A stretch of DNA of 64,000 nt from Cupriavidus agavae (GTDB taxonomy: Bacteria > Pseudomonadota > Gammaproteobacteria > Burkholderiales > Burkholderiaceae), in NCBI RefSeq assembly GCF_004217045.1, contig NZ_SGXM01000001.1:1178001-1242000 (forward strand), given 5' to 3'. The notes under the pieces are model-generated. The model did not search any database. It was not told where the DNA came from and worked only from the letters and a program-made list of their open reading frames with translations. The position numbers and the translations under genes are program-made. Shown in pieces: positions 36,499-45,370 of the stretch (position 1 is its first letter; each line of letters starts with the position of its first letter).

Positions 36499-36852
36499 TC
36501 AGGCGCGCCGGAACCTCGGCAGCGGCTGTCCGTCGACGTGGAACACGCTGGCGCGCACGCGGTCGCCAATGGCGATGCCGGGGTCTGCGTGGCCCATCAC
36601 GCGCGGGCCTTCGTCGAGCGTGGCGAGCACAAGCGTGTAGGGCACCAGCGCCTGGAACGCTTCAGTCGGGGCGCGGAACACCTCGGTCACGGCGTGAATG
36701 GTGGCCAGGCCGCTGCTATCGCGCCACGCCAACTGGCGGCTGCCGCAATGACCGCACGCGTGGCGCTGCAAGGGCTGCCAGGCGGCGCAGGTTTCGCAGA
36801 CCTGGTAGCGCAGCAGGCCTGCGGCGAGTCCTTCGGTGTACGGGGATGTCAT
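36499..36852 (-). CDS. DUF35 OB-fold/zinc-ribbon protein
   Basis: The 117-aa product has a rubredoxin-like zinc ribbon (Cys19, Cys22, Cys33 and Cys36) and a C-terminal OB fold. DUF35 proteins act as acyl-CoA-binding partners of thiolase-fold enzymes; the ChsH2-Ltp2 aldolase complex of steroid degradation is a known example. It overlaps the thiolase-fold gene by four bases (ATGA), consistent with a fixed-ratio complex. Confidence 0.88.
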   Translation of the reverse strand: MTSPYTEGLAAGLLRYQVCETCAAWQPLQRHACGHCGSRQLAWRDSSGLATIHAVTEVFRAPTEAFQALVPYTLVLATLDEGPRVMGHADPGIAIGDRVRASVFHVDGQPLPRFRRA

Positions 36853-37997
36853 GCGGCGGCCTCCAGAACCAGGCTGACATGGGACGACAGCACGCCGCCA
36901 TCGGCGTGGAACAGCGCACGCTGGCGCGGCGCGATCTGGCGCACCCCGGCGCGTCCGGCCAGTTGCCGGGCCGCTTCGGCCAGATGCATCAGCCCGCCCG
37001 CCACGCCGGAATGGCCGAACGCGAGCAGTCCGCCGTGGGTGTTGAGCGGCACCGGGCCGTCGCGCCCGAAGTCTCCGGCGCGCAGCCGCGCCACGGCACC
37101 GCCGCGCGGCGCGATGCCGAGTTCCTCCAGCAGCATGACCAGCGTGATCGTGAACGAGTCGTAGATGGCCAGGTAGTCGATATCGGCCACGCCGCGGCCG
37201 GCTTCCGCCAGCGCGCGACCGCCGGCCTGCGCCGCACCGGTCTCCATCACATCGTCGATGGCGCAAAGGTGCTGGTGCCGATGTGCCTGGCCCGCGCCGG
37301 CGATCCGCACCGGTGTCCCGGCGCCCGGCTCGGCGGACACGACCATGGCGACCGCGCCGTCCGAGATCGGGCAGCAGTCCGACAGCCGCAGCGGTGACGC
37401 GATGGCGCGCGCCGCGCGGGCCGCTTCGAGGGTCAGCGGTTCGCGCAGGTGGGCGTCCGGGTGGGCGGCGGCATGGGTGCGCATCAGCACGGCGAAGTCC
37501 GACAGCGCATCGGCCCCCATGCCGGTCTCGTGCAGATAGCGCGAGGCCAGCAGCGCGTAGTAGGCCGGCACCGAGGCGCCATTGGGCACCTCGATATCGG
37601 GCTCCCCGACCTGCGCCAGCGTCTGCACCGACTGGTCGCGGCTCTGCCCGCTCAGGCGGTTCTCGCCGGCCACCACCAGCACATTGCGGCAGCGTCCGGC
37701 CCGCACGAGGTCGTGGGCCAGCATCGCCATCAGCCCGCCTGTGGCGCCGCCGCCAGCCATGCCGTGGGCATAGGCCGGCTGCAGCGAGGCGAACTCGCAG
37801 AACCGGTCGGCCAGCATCAGGTGCGGCAGCGTGGTGGCATAGCCGCACAGCACGCCGTCGATCTCGTGGCGGCCCAGTCCGGCATCGCCGAGCGCGGCGT
37901 CCGATGCTTCGGCCATCAGCGTCAGCGGTGTGCTGCCGGGCAGACGGCCGAAGCGGGTGTTGCCGACGCCCCGGATAAAGGTCCGTGGCATCGTCAT
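36849..37997 (-). CDS. Thiolase-fold protein without the usual nucleophilic cysteine
   Basis: The 382-aa product is an SCP-x/Ltp2-type thiolase-superfamily member. Where condensing thiolases have Cys-Ala-Ser-Gly it has AGGGATGG (residues 81-88), so the acyl-enzyme cysteine is absent. The C-terminal GGLLAFGHSGVAGGL with its His remains. With an adjacent DUF35 partner this pattern matches retro-aldolases such as Ltp2 better than acyltransferases. The start at 37997 overlaps the stop of the ABC receptor gene (ATGA). The substrate is unknown. Confidence 0.82.
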   Translation of the reverse strand: MTMPRTFIRGVGNTRFGRLPGSTPLTLMAEASDAALGDAGLGRHEIDGVLCGYATTLPHLMLADRFCEFASLQPAYAHGMAGGGATGGLMAMLAHDLVRAGRCRNVLVVAGENRLSGQSRDQSVQTLAQVGEPDIEVPNGASVPAYYALLASRYLHETGMGADALSDFAVLMRTHAAAHPDAHLREPLTLEAARAARAIASPLRLSDCCPISDGAVAMVVSAEPGAGTPVRIAGAGQAHRHQHLCAIDDVMETGAAQAGGRALAEAGRGVADIDYLAIYDSFTITLVMLLEELGIAPRGGAVARLRAGDFGRDGPVPLNTHGGLLAFGHSGVAGGLMHLAEAARQLAGRAGVRQIAPRQRALFHADGGVLSSHVSLVLEAAA

Positions 37998-39202
37998 TTC
38001 TTTAAAAGCGGGCACTGGGACTTGGCCACGGGCATGAATGCCTGGTCGCCGGGGATCGTGGCGAGCAGCTTGTAGTAATCCCACGGGTATTTTGATTCCT
38101 CGGGCTTCTTGACCTCGAACAGGTACATGTCGTGGATCATGCGGCCGTCTTCGCGGATGCGGGCGTTCTTGGCGAAAAAGTCATTGATTGGCAGCGCCTT
38201 CATCTGTTTCATGACGGGCGCGGTGTCGTCGGTGCCGGCCGCCTGCACCGATTTCAGGTAGTGCGTGACCGACGAATAGACGCCCGCCTGGCTCATGTTC
38301 GGCATTTTCTTGACGCGGTCGAAGTACTTGCGCGACCAGGCCCGCGTGGCGTCGTTCATGTCCCAGTAGAAGCCCTCGGTCAGCACCAGCCCCTGGGCCG
38401 TCTTGAGCCCGATGGCGTGGATGTCGTTGATATAGAGCAGCAGCCCGGCCATCTTCTGGGTGCCGTTGCGGGTCAGGCCGAACTCGGAGGCGGCCTTGAT
38501 CGCATTGACGGTGTCGCCGCCGGCGTTCGCCAGCCCCACGACCTGGGCCTTGCTCGCCTGCGCCTGGAGAAGATACGACGCGAAATCGCTGGTATTGATC
38601 GGATGCCGGGCCGCGCCCAGCACCTGGCCGCCGGTCTCGTTGACCACGGTCGTCGCCGATTGCTGAAGCGTATGGCCGAAGGCGTAGTCGGCGGTCAGGA
38701 AGAACCAGCTCTTGCCGCCGCGCTGGACCATGGCGCGGGCCGTGGAATTGGCCAGCGCGTAGGTGTCGTAGGCGTAGTGGACCGAGACCGGCGTGCAGAG
38801 ATCGTTCGTGATGCGCTCGCTCCCGGGGCCGGAGAACACCACGATCTTGTTTTTCTGCCTGGCCACGTCGAGCACGGCCAGCGCCGGGGCCGAGGCGGCC
38901 ACGTCGAGGATGGCGTCGACCTTGTCGGTATCGAACCATTCCCGGGCCTTGTTGGCGGCGATGTCGGCCTTGTTCTGGTGGTCCACCACCACCAGCTCCA
39001 CCTTCTTGCCCAGCACCTTGCCGCCGAAGTCATCGATTGCCATCTGCGCGGCGGTGGCGCTGCCGCGCCCGGTGACATCGGCGTACAGGCCGCTCATGTC
39101 GAGCAGCAGGCCGATCTTGACGACATCGTCGGAGACGGCGGCGTGGGCGGTGAAGGACGCGGCGGCGATTGCTGCGGCGATGATGGGTTTTGTGCTTTTC
39201 AT
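37994..39202 (-). CDS. ABC transporter substrate-binding protein, branched-chain amino acid type
   Basis: The 402-aa product has a signal peptide (MKSTKPIIAAAIAAASFTAHA) and the Peripla_BP_6 fold; VKIGLLLDMSGLYADVTGRGS is the usual start of this family. Members bind amino acids, aromatic acids or amides. No permease or ATPase gene is adjacent. In this operon it probably captures the compound degraded by its neighbours. Confidence 0.88.
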   Translation of the reverse strand: MKSTKPIIAAAIAAASFTAHAAVSDDVVKIGLLLDMSGLYADVTGRGSATAAQMAIDDFGGKVLGKKVELVVVDHQNKADIAANKAREWFDTDKVDAILDVAASAPALAVLDVARQKNKIVVFSGPGSERITNDLCTPVSVHYAYDTYALANSTARAMVQRGGKSWFFLTADYAFGHTLQQSATTVVNETGGQVLGAARHPINTSDFASYLLQAQASKAQVVGLANAGGDTVNAIKAASEFGLTRNGTQKMAGLLLYINDIHAIGLKTAQGLVLTEGFYWDMNDATRAWSRKYFDRVKKMPNMSQAGVYSSVTHYLKSVQAAGTDDTAPVMKQMKALPINDFFAKNARIREDGRMIHDMYLFEVKKPEESKYPWDYYKLLATIPGDQAFMPVAKSQCPLLKK

Positions 39203-39233
39203 GTTGTCTCCTCCGGGTGGATTTTTTCTATGT

Positions 39234-39260
39234 CGGTTGGTCGATCCCTCGGACCAACCG
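39234..39260. other. Perfect 9-bp hairpin between receptor and cyclase genes
   Basis: CGGTTGGTC (39234-39242) pairs with GACCAACCG (39252-39260). No U-run follows on the minus-strand transcript, so a terminator is unlikely. An mRNA stabilising or processing element that raises receptor output relative to other genes is possible. Confidence 0.5.
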
Positions 39261-39271
39261 GTACGACAACG

Positions 39272-40330
39272 CTACACCGTCGCCACCGGTGTCACCGGCG
39301 ACCCTACCGCCCCCGGCAGCCGCAGCGGCGGCGCCGTCAGCATGAAGCGGGTGCGGCCATTTGCCCGCAGCCAGTCGGCCAGTTCGCGCAGGTGCCACAG
39401 TTCTCCCAGCGGCAGCCCGAGCTTGAACAGGCAGTGATGATGCAGCGGCAGCAGCGGGTGGGTCTTGGCGTCGTCGGGCGGGGGCAGGGCGGGATAGCGT
39501 TCCACGGCGTAGTTGTCGGCGATCAGCGCCGCGATGCCGGAATCGGTGATCCAGTTGAGCAGCCGGTCGTCGCGGCCGTTCAGCGCGCAGCAGCTGTGGT
39601 GGAGCACGTCTTCGTCGGGATTGCGCTGCATCGACAGCACCACCTCGGCAAAGCCGGTGCGCAGCAGCAGCATGTCGCCGGACTCCACTTCCACGCGGTG
39701 GGTTTCCATCGCCCGCATCAGGTCGTCGTAGCCCACGTTGCGGAACTCCTTGCCGAAGACTTCGGCCAGGTCCACCAGCACGCCGCGCCCCTGCATGCCC
39801 TTGACGGCGAAGTTCTCGATGCCGAGCGCGTCGGCGTGGCTGCCGTGGCCGTGGCCGCAGTCATGGGCCTCGAAATGGTCGTCCTCGGCGTAGTCCACGG
39901 GGCCGACGATGTCCGCGTTGGCGCGGAAGCCGTTGTAGTAGACGCGCTCGGGCCGGCCGTCGCCATCGGCGTCGAACAGCGCGCCCACGTGGGCCAGCGC
40001 ATCCCATTGGGTGGAATATTGCAGGCTCAGCAGCACCTGGTCATCGCTGATCACGTCGGTGGCGGCAGGGTTGACCTTGGCCAGCGGAAAGTTCAGGTAG
40101 GGAATGTCGTCGCGGAAAGTGGGGCGCAGCTGCGGCGGGTGGCGGCGGGGGTTGAGCTTGTTGCCGCCGGGATAGTCGAGCGGCATCGACAGGCAGAAAC
40201 TGAGGCCCGCCTGGATCTCGCGTGCGCCCTTGACCACCTGTTCGGGGCCGATCAGGTTGACACGGCCTAGCTGGTCGTCGGGGCCGAAATCTCCCCAGTT
40301 GGAACCTTCCGGACGTTGCTTCCAGCGCAT
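39272..40330 (-). CDS. Putative cyclase/kynurenine formamidase-like hydrolase
   Basis: The 352-aa product belongs to the metal-dependent cyclase family (PF04199). Conserved elements are the Asp/His site STQWDALAHVG and the later segment GRGVLVDLAEVFG. Members include isatin hydrolase and kynurenine formamidase, which open amide or lactone rings. It follows the IclR gene by three bases. The role here is probably ring or amide hydrolysis in the operon's pathway. Confidence 0.82.
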   Translation of the reverse strand: MRWKQRPEGSNWGDFGPDDQLGRVNLIGPEQVVKGAREIQAGLSFCLSMPLDYPGGNKLNPRRHPPQLRPTFRDDIPYLNFPLAKVNPAATDVISDDQVLLSLQYSTQWDALAHVGALFDADGDGRPERVYYNGFRANADIVGPVDYAEDDHFEAHDCGHGHGSHADALGIENFAVKGMQGRGVLVDLAEVFGKEFRNVGYDDLMRAMETHRVEVESGDMLLLRTGFAEVVLSMQRNPDEDVLHHSCCALNGRDDRLLNWITDSGIAALIADNYAVERYPALPPPDDAKTHPLLPLHHHCLFKLGLPLGELWHLRELADWLRANGRTRFMLTAPPLRLPGAVGSPVTPVATV

Positions 40331-40333
40331 GCT

Positions 40334-41116
40334 TCAATTATCCTGTTGTTGCAAAGGTTTTCGTGGCGTGGGGTGCCAGAGCGCCGCAATGGCGTCGGCC
40401 TCGCGGCGCAGCGCGCGGGCCAGCGCCGGCTCGCGCTCGGTAATCCGTTCGTTGAGGGCGGCGATGCTGATGGCGCCCAGCGGGTAGCCATCGGGGCCGG
40501 GCAGGGCGATGCCGACACCGCCCATGCGCTCCACCACCACATCGAGCAGCAGCGCATAGCCGCGCGCGCGCGTGGTTTCCACGTGGCGCCGCAGCAGGCC
40601 GGCGTCGATGCGGGGGTAGCGTTTCAGGGCCGGTTCGATGCAGGCGAGTACCGTGTCGACCTCGCTGTCAGGCAGGGCGGCCAGCAGCGCCAGGCTCCCG
40701 GCGCCCACGCCCAGCGGGCGGCGGCTGCCGATGTCGAGATAGTTGGCGCGGATCGGAAAAACGCCAAGTCGTAGCTCCAGGCAGACCGATTCCCAGCCGC
40801 TGGGGACCGAAAGAATCGCCGTATCTTCAAAAGCATTGGCGAGGCGGATCAGGGCGGGGCGGACCAGCGGGCGCAGATCGAGCCGGCGCTGCGCGGCGGC
40901 CTGGAGCGTCAGCCATTCGCGGCCGGGTGCGAATGCCTTGGTATCGGGGTCGCGCTCGACCATGCCTTCGGCCATCAGCGTATCGAGTAACCGCAGGGCC
41001 GACGCCTTGTCGACCTGCGCGGCGTTGGCGAGGTCGGTCAGCCGGGCGTGCCGGGAATCTGACAGCGCGCGCAGCAGACGGCAGGCTTTCTGCACCGAAG
41101 TGCTCTGGACAGTCAC
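40334..41116 (-). CDS. IclR family transcriptional regulator
   Basis: The 260-aa protein has an N-terminal winged helix (ARLTDLANAAQVDKASALRLL) and a C-terminal effector domain (MGGVGIALPGPDGYPLGAISIAAL). I chose the GTG at 41116 because the conserved VQSTSVQKACRLLRAL start follows it and GGGAG lies upstream. It is the first gene of the six-gene operon and probably controls it. Direct repeats at 41136-41172 may be its operator. Confidence 0.87.
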   Translation of the reverse strand: MTVQSTSVQKACRLLRALSDSRHARLTDLANAAQVDKASALRLLDTLMAEGMVERDPDTKAFAPGREWLTLQAAAQRRLDLRPLVRPALIRLANAFEDTAILSVPSGWESVCLELRLGVFPIRANYLDIGSRRPLGVGAGSLALLAALPDSEVDTVLACIEPALKRYPRIDAGLLRRHVETTRARGYALLLDVVVERMGGVGIALPGPDGYPLGAISIAALNERITEREPALARALRREADAIAALWHPTPRKPLQQQDN

Positions 41117-41135
41117 GGCAGGCCTCTCCCCCGAA

Positions 41136-41219
41136 GCTGAGATCGTGCGAATTTTACCGGCTGAAATCGTGCCGGTGCAGCAACGGCTCATTTATAGGGG
41201 ATCGGCGCCGCACGGTCAT
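41136..41219 (-). promoter_or_regulatory. IclR operon promoter and direct-repeat operator
   Basis: On the minus strand ATGACC (41214-41219) and TATAAA (41191-41196) are spaced 17 bases. Downstream, GCTGAGATCGTGC (41136-41148) and GCTGAAATCGTGC (41160-41172) repeat with 12 of 13 identities at a 24-base period. The repeats lie between promoter and start codon, a place where binding would block transcription. Confidence 0.5.
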
Positions 41220-41265
41220 TTTGCGGCGCATCAAAGTTTTGCGGGCAGAAACTGAGGCGGCTGGA

Positions 41266-42516
41266 CTACTCGCCGAGGAACTCGGCCAGGACTTCGAGCC
41301 CCTCGACGTGATCGGCCACGACTTTGGCGATGACCGCGAGCGGAATCGCCAGCAGCATGCCCCAGGTGCCCCAGAGCCATGTGAACAGCAGCAGCGAGAC
41401 GAAGACCGCCACCGCGTTCATGCGGGCCATGCGGCCGGTCATCCACGTGGTCATGCCGTTGCCGATCAGCGTGGCCACCAGCAGCGAGCCCCCGGCGGCG
41501 GCGGCCACCGGCGCCAGCGTGCCGAACTGCATGAAAGCGGCCACGCCCAGGCAGACGGCTGTCAGCAGCGAGCCGAAGTAGGGCACGAGGTGGAGCGCGG
41601 CGGCCACGATCGACCACGTGCCGGCGTTGTCCACGCCCAGATAGCGCAGCAGCACGTAGGTGCAGATGCCCAGCGAGGCATTGGTCACCACCAGCAACAG
41701 CATGTAGCGCTGGATCGCGCGGTTGATCTCGTCGAGCATGTGCACGCTGATTTTCTTCTGGCTGATGGTCTTGCCGGCCATCTTGATGAACTTGCGCTTG
41801 AACATGTCGCCGGCCAGCAGCAGGAACCAGGTCAGGAACAGCACCACCACCGCCTGGGCCAGCAGCGTGAAGACGCCGAGCCCGCCGGCCCAGAGCACCG
41901 TATTGAGGCTGTCGCCCGAGCTATCCACCACGATCCGCGCCCCGCGCGGCGTGGGGGGCTGGCCGGTGCCGCCCAGCACCGTGGCGGCGCGGCGGATCTT
42001 CTGCACCATCGAGTCGTCGCCGCTCAGCAGTTCGCCCAGGGAACGGGACAGCTTGCTGGCGATGTCCGGCAGCCGGTCCACGATCGACGAGACCTGGCCC
42101 TGCAACAGGTAGGCGCAGCACAGGATGACGCCCAGCAGGCCGAGCAGCACCACCGTGGCACCGATGGCCCGGGGTACGCGCTGGCGCTGTAGCCAGGCCA
42201 CCATCGGATCGAGCAGGTAGGCGACCACGACGGCAAACACCACGGGAACCACGAATGCCTGCGCCACATGCAGCGCATAGAGCGAGGCCAGCGTGGCCAG
42301 CACCACGAGCGCCGTGCTGGTCCGTTGGAGCGCAAACGTCCAGGCTGGCGGCGTGAAATCGGGCGATGTCACCGGCGCGGCGGCGATGGCGATGTCTTCG
42401 GGGGCGACGGGTTCCGGCACGACCGTCTCGGGCGCGGCCGAGGGCTCGGCGCGCGGCGGGATGTCCGCGGCCGGCATGGCGGAAGAGGAAGGTACGGCCG
42501 GGGGCACAGTCGACAT
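41266..42516 (-). CDS. AI-2E family transporter (PerM-like)
   Basis: The 416-aa inner-membrane protein has about eight hydrophobic segments and the family's central cytoplasmic region. Residues ~1-55 form an Ala/Pro-rich tail without known function. The family was named for autoinducer-2 export, but many members are Na+/H+ antiporters or are uncharacterised. It is transcribed alone. Confidence 0.85.
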   Translation of the reverse strand: MSTVPPAVPSSSAMPAADIPPRAEPSAAPETVVPEPVAPEDIAIAAAPVTSPDFTPPAWTFALQRTSTALVVLATLASLYALHVAQAFVVPVVFAVVVAYLLDPMVAWLQRQRVPRAIGATVVLLGLLGVILCCAYLLQGQVSSIVDRLPDIASKLSRSLGELLSGDDSMVQKIRRAATVLGGTGQPPTPRGARIVVDSSGDSLNTVLWAGGLGVFTLLAQAVVVLFLTWFLLLAGDMFKRKFIKMAGKTISQKKISVHMLDEINRAIQRYMLLLVVTNASLGICTYVLLRYLGVDNAGTWSIVAAALHLVPYFGSLLTAVCLGVAAFMQFGTLAPVAAAAGGSLLVATLIGNGMTTWMTGRMARMNAVAVFVSLLLFTWLWGTWGMLLAIPLAVIAKVVADHVEGLEVLAEFLGE

Positions 42517-42671
42517 GGCTCGCGCTAGGGCAGTCTGGGAAGGACCTGCTCAGAGCATAGTGCGCGTGGACGCGGCGGGATGTCGGTGCGCGGAGGCGCG
42601 CGGTGTAGGACGGCGGCGCTCGGCGCCGCCACGGGGCGCCGCCGCCACCCAGGCCGGCAGCCACAAATGGA

Positions 42672-42698
42672 AAACGCCGGTCACGAGGACCGGCGTTT
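42672..42698. terminator. Perfect 11-bp terminator-like hairpin
   Basis: AAACGCCGGTC (42672-42682) pairs with GACCGGCGTTT (42688-42698) around a five-base loop. It lies downstream of the small membrane gene on the minus strand, where the stem ends in a short T-run. Confidence 0.7.
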
Positions 42699-42726
42699 CC
42701 GATGAGGCAGGGTCATGCACGTTACG

Positions 42727-42882
42727 TCAGCGGGGTGGATCGTCAGCAGCGGGGCCAGAGGACGGATCGAGGCGCTGATGCGATTTGAGCAGGGGGTCGT
42801 TCTTGAGCATCCAGCGAGCACCAAAGGCAAGTGCGACGATACAGGCCAGCATATACGCAACGGTCGCAGTGAGAGTCAGCAT
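42727..42882 (-). CDS. Small single-pass membrane protein
   Basis: This 51-aa product starts MLTLTATVAYMLACIVALAF, a single transmembrane helix, followed by a short charged tail rich in Pro and Asp. An in-frame GTG at 42894 would add four residues. It has no recognised family. Support is the membrane helix, the compact ORF and a strong terminator-like hairpin 28 bases after the stop. Confidence 0.5.
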   Translation of the reverse strand: MLTLTATVAYMLACIVALAFGARWMLKNDPLLKSHQRLDPSSGPAADDPPR

Positions 42883-43098
42883 GGTTTTCTTCACAGGCAG
42901 GGTTGCGACCGCAGAAGCCGCGGCACCCAAAAAACGGGCATCGCAGCGGGGCCGGATCGGAACGGATTGTATGTGACAGCAGACGTGATTCCGACCTCAT
43001 TTCGCCTGAAAGTTTTTGTATGCCGATCTAAGTCCCATTAATATCAGCGCAATTTACGACAATTTCGCTTTTCTGCGAGGTTTCGCACAGACGTCCGC

Positions 43099-43536
43099 TC
43101 AGTAGAAGCACCCCATCGCGTACTGCTCGGCCCGTACCGCGCGGACGGCGTCACGATAGCGGTCGGCATGGCTCCAGTACTCGGTATGTTCCATGGCGCG
43201 CTCCGACGCCCGCGCCTGGTATTCGAGCGCCCGGCACTGGTTCCAGAACGTGTTCCGCGCCCGCCAGTCCTGTTCGTCCTCGCGGGCATTCCAGTTATCG
43301 ATCTGGCGCGACAGCCGCGCGCGCTGGGCCAGGTAATCCTGCTCGTCGCGGCGCACCTTGGGCGCCTTGGTGACGGTGGTCACCTGGCCTTTCATCGCCC
43401 CGGTGACATTGCGGTAGCCGGCCGGGCAGGCCGAGGACGTATACAGCGTGTCGCGGTCGTTCTGGCACTTGGTGACGGCATGCGCGGCGCCCGGGGCGGC
43501 CAGCGACAGCAGCAGGACGGCAAGGATTCTGGACAT
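43099..43536 (-). CDS. Exported protein of unknown function
   Basis: The 145-aa product has a signal peptide cut near AAHAVT. The short Cys-containing N-terminal region (KCQNDRDTLYTSSACPAGY) resembles DUF4124-type periplasmic proteins. The rest is a charged helical segment with many Arg, Glu and Gln (VRRDEQDYLAQRARLSRQ). It has no defined role. The ATG at 43536 begins the signal peptide. Confidence 0.65.
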   Translation of the reverse strand: MSRILAVLLLSLAAPGAAHAVTKCQNDRDTLYTSSACPAGYRNVTGAMKGQVTTVTKAPKVRRDEQDYLAQRARLSRQIDNWNAREDEQDWRARNTFWNQCRALEYQARASERAMEHTEYWSHADRYRDAVRAVRAEQYAMGCFY

Positions 43537-43620
43537 GGCGGGGCCTTCGGCGAGTCGTGTTCCGATCACTGTAGGCAGCGCGGCAGGCACCGGCCAAGGC
43601 GGGAAAGGTATCCAGATATT

Positions 43621-45300
43621 TCAGCGCAGCGCCCAGATGCCGTCCGCCTCGGTGGCCACCGCATCTTTTTCCAGCTTGCGCAGATGCGCCATCAGCGAGC
43701 GCTGCGCCACCGGGTGCAGGCGCTCGGGTACGTCGTCGTAGACGCTCGCCAGCAAGGCGGCCACATCGGCCGGGGCCAGCGCGCGCAGCGCGTTGAGCAC
43801 CTTGGCCTCGCGCTGCTGGCGGTGGCGGATCAGCAGCCGGATCGCGTCGTGAGGGCGCGGCATCAGGAAGCCGTGTCCGGGGGCGATCCAGTCCAGATCC
43901 TCGTCCAGCAGCGCCCGCAGCGACGCCAGGTAGGCGTGCATGTCGCCATCGGGCGGGTTGATGACCACCGTGGAGCCCTGCATCACGTGATCGCCGGTGA
44001 ACAGCGTTTTCTCTTCCTCAAGCAGGAAGCACAGGTGGTTCGAGGCATGCCCCGGGGTGTGGATCACCCGCAGCGTGCTGTCCGGACCCAGCACGATGCG
44101 GTCTCCATGCTCGGGCATGTGGTCGGGCCGGAAGGTCGGGTCCTGCCGGTCGGCCACGGCGGTCACGCGCCCCCAGACCGGTGCCAGGGTGGCCTCGCGC
44201 AGCCGGACCGAGCCGGGCGAGTGGTCGAGGTGGGTGTGCGTGGTCAGGATCAGCTTGACCGGCCCCGGCGCGGCGGCCATCACGGCGGCGAAGTGTTCGG
44301 GATCGTCGGGACCGGGATCGATCACCGCCCAGGTGTTGTCGGCGCCGGCCACGAAATAGGTGTTGGTGCCGGGGCCGGTCATCACGTTGCCGTTGTTGGC
44401 GGTCACGCGCCAGACCCGTTCCGAGAGCCGCACCGGCAGCGCCGGCTCCAGCGCGTAGCGGCCGTGGCCGGCACCATCGGGATCGATCCGCGCGATCTCC
44501 GCGTAGCACGGCTCTTCCGGCATCACGGGCCGCTGGCCCCTGGGGCCCTCGGCCAGGCGCGGCATCACCAGCGCGATGTTGCGCTGCGCGCGGGCGTGGT
44601 CGAAACATTCCTGCGCCGAGGCAAAGTGCGCGATCGACTGCAGGATGCGGCGCGTGGCGTTGACCAGCGTCAGGTTGCTGGCCGGATCGGCGGCCTCGCC
44701 GGGACGCATCCAGCGGTGCTCCACGGCCTCCACGCCATCGTGGATCGCGGTCTGGCCGGCCGGCAGGATGGCCATGAAGAAGCGCGTGTCGAAGCGCTTG
44801 GCCAGGCCGGGCGGGGTCAGCCAGTAGGCACAGTAGGCCAGCTTGTCGACGGCCAGCGTCAGGCCCAGCATCTCGCAGACATGGGCCAGCCCCTTGCCGC
44901 CGTAGCTGGCGGCCTCGCGCAGCTGGCGGTGTACCTCGTCGCCGAGGTCGTCCAGCCGGACGATCTGCCCGGTGGAATCGTAGGCAAACAGCAGGTTGGC
45001 TTCCTCGAACGCCTCGCGCACGGCGCACAGGTGGTAATCGAGGCCGTGCCCCGGCACACCCAGGCACAGGCTGGCGGCGGCATCGTCGAGCCCCGCGCAG
45101 AACGGGTGCAGCGCCGCGTCCTGCGGGTCCAGCACGCCGCCCGGAAACACGAACGCCCCGGCGCTGCGGTCATCGGCACGCTGCGGGCGGCGCATCAGCA
45201 GCACTTCCATGCCCTGCGGCCCGTCGCGCAGCACGAGCATGCTGGCGGCGTGGCGCATGGCCTTGGATCGGTCGGGGGAGGCGGGGGCGGCAGTGGACAT
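43621..45300 (-). CDS. Nudix hydrolase fused to a metallo-beta-lactamase domain
   Basis: The 559-aa product joins an N-terminal Nudix domain (residues ~15-230) with the partial box AVREAFEEANLLF, and a C-terminal metallo-beta-lactamase domain (~290-490) with THTHLDHSPG and the zinc-ligand segments FTGDHVMQG and WIAPGHG. A small winged-helix end follows (~500-559), as in LACTB2-type enzymes. The Nudix box is split by an insertion, so nucleotide-hydrolase activity is uncertain. Fused genes of this kind recur in betaproteobacteria; the substrate is unknown. Confidence 0.87.
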   Translation of the reverse strand: MSTAAPASPDRSKAMRHAASMLVLRDGPQGMEVLLMRRPQRADDRSAGAFVFPGGVLDPQDAALHPFCAGLDDAAASLCLGVPGHGLDYHLCAVREAFEEANLLFAYDSTGQIVRLDDLGDEVHRQLREAASYGGKGLAHVCEMLGLTLAVDKLAYCAYWLTPPGLAKRFDTRFFMAILPAGQTAIHDGVEAVEHRWMRPGEAADPASNLTLVNATRRILQSIAHFASAQECFDHARAQRNIALVMPRLAEGPRGQRPVMPEEPCYAEIARIDPDGAGHGRYALEPALPVRLSERVWRVTANNGNVMTGPGTNTYFVAGADNTWAVIDPGPDDPEHFAAVMAAAPGPVKLILTTHTHLDHSPGSVRLREATLAPVWGRVTAVADRQDPTFRPDHMPEHGDRIVLGPDSTLRVIHTPGHASNHLCFLLEEEKTLFTGDHVMQGSTVVINPPDGDMHAYLASLRALLDEDLDWIAPGHGFLMPRPHDAIRLLIRHRQQREAKVLNALRALAPADVAALLASVYDDVPERLHPVAQRSLMAHLRKLEKDAVATEADGIWALR

Positions 45301-45370
45301 GGCGGGACGAATGCTCTGCGGATTCTTTTTGGGGAAGGGAGAGGATACCGCAGAGTCCGGACCTGGCCGC

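Noticed and set aside
38132..40270. Long plus-strand frame opposite the ABC receptor and cyclase genes
   Set aside because: Shadow of GC-rich coding sequence; no signal, domain or ribosome site.
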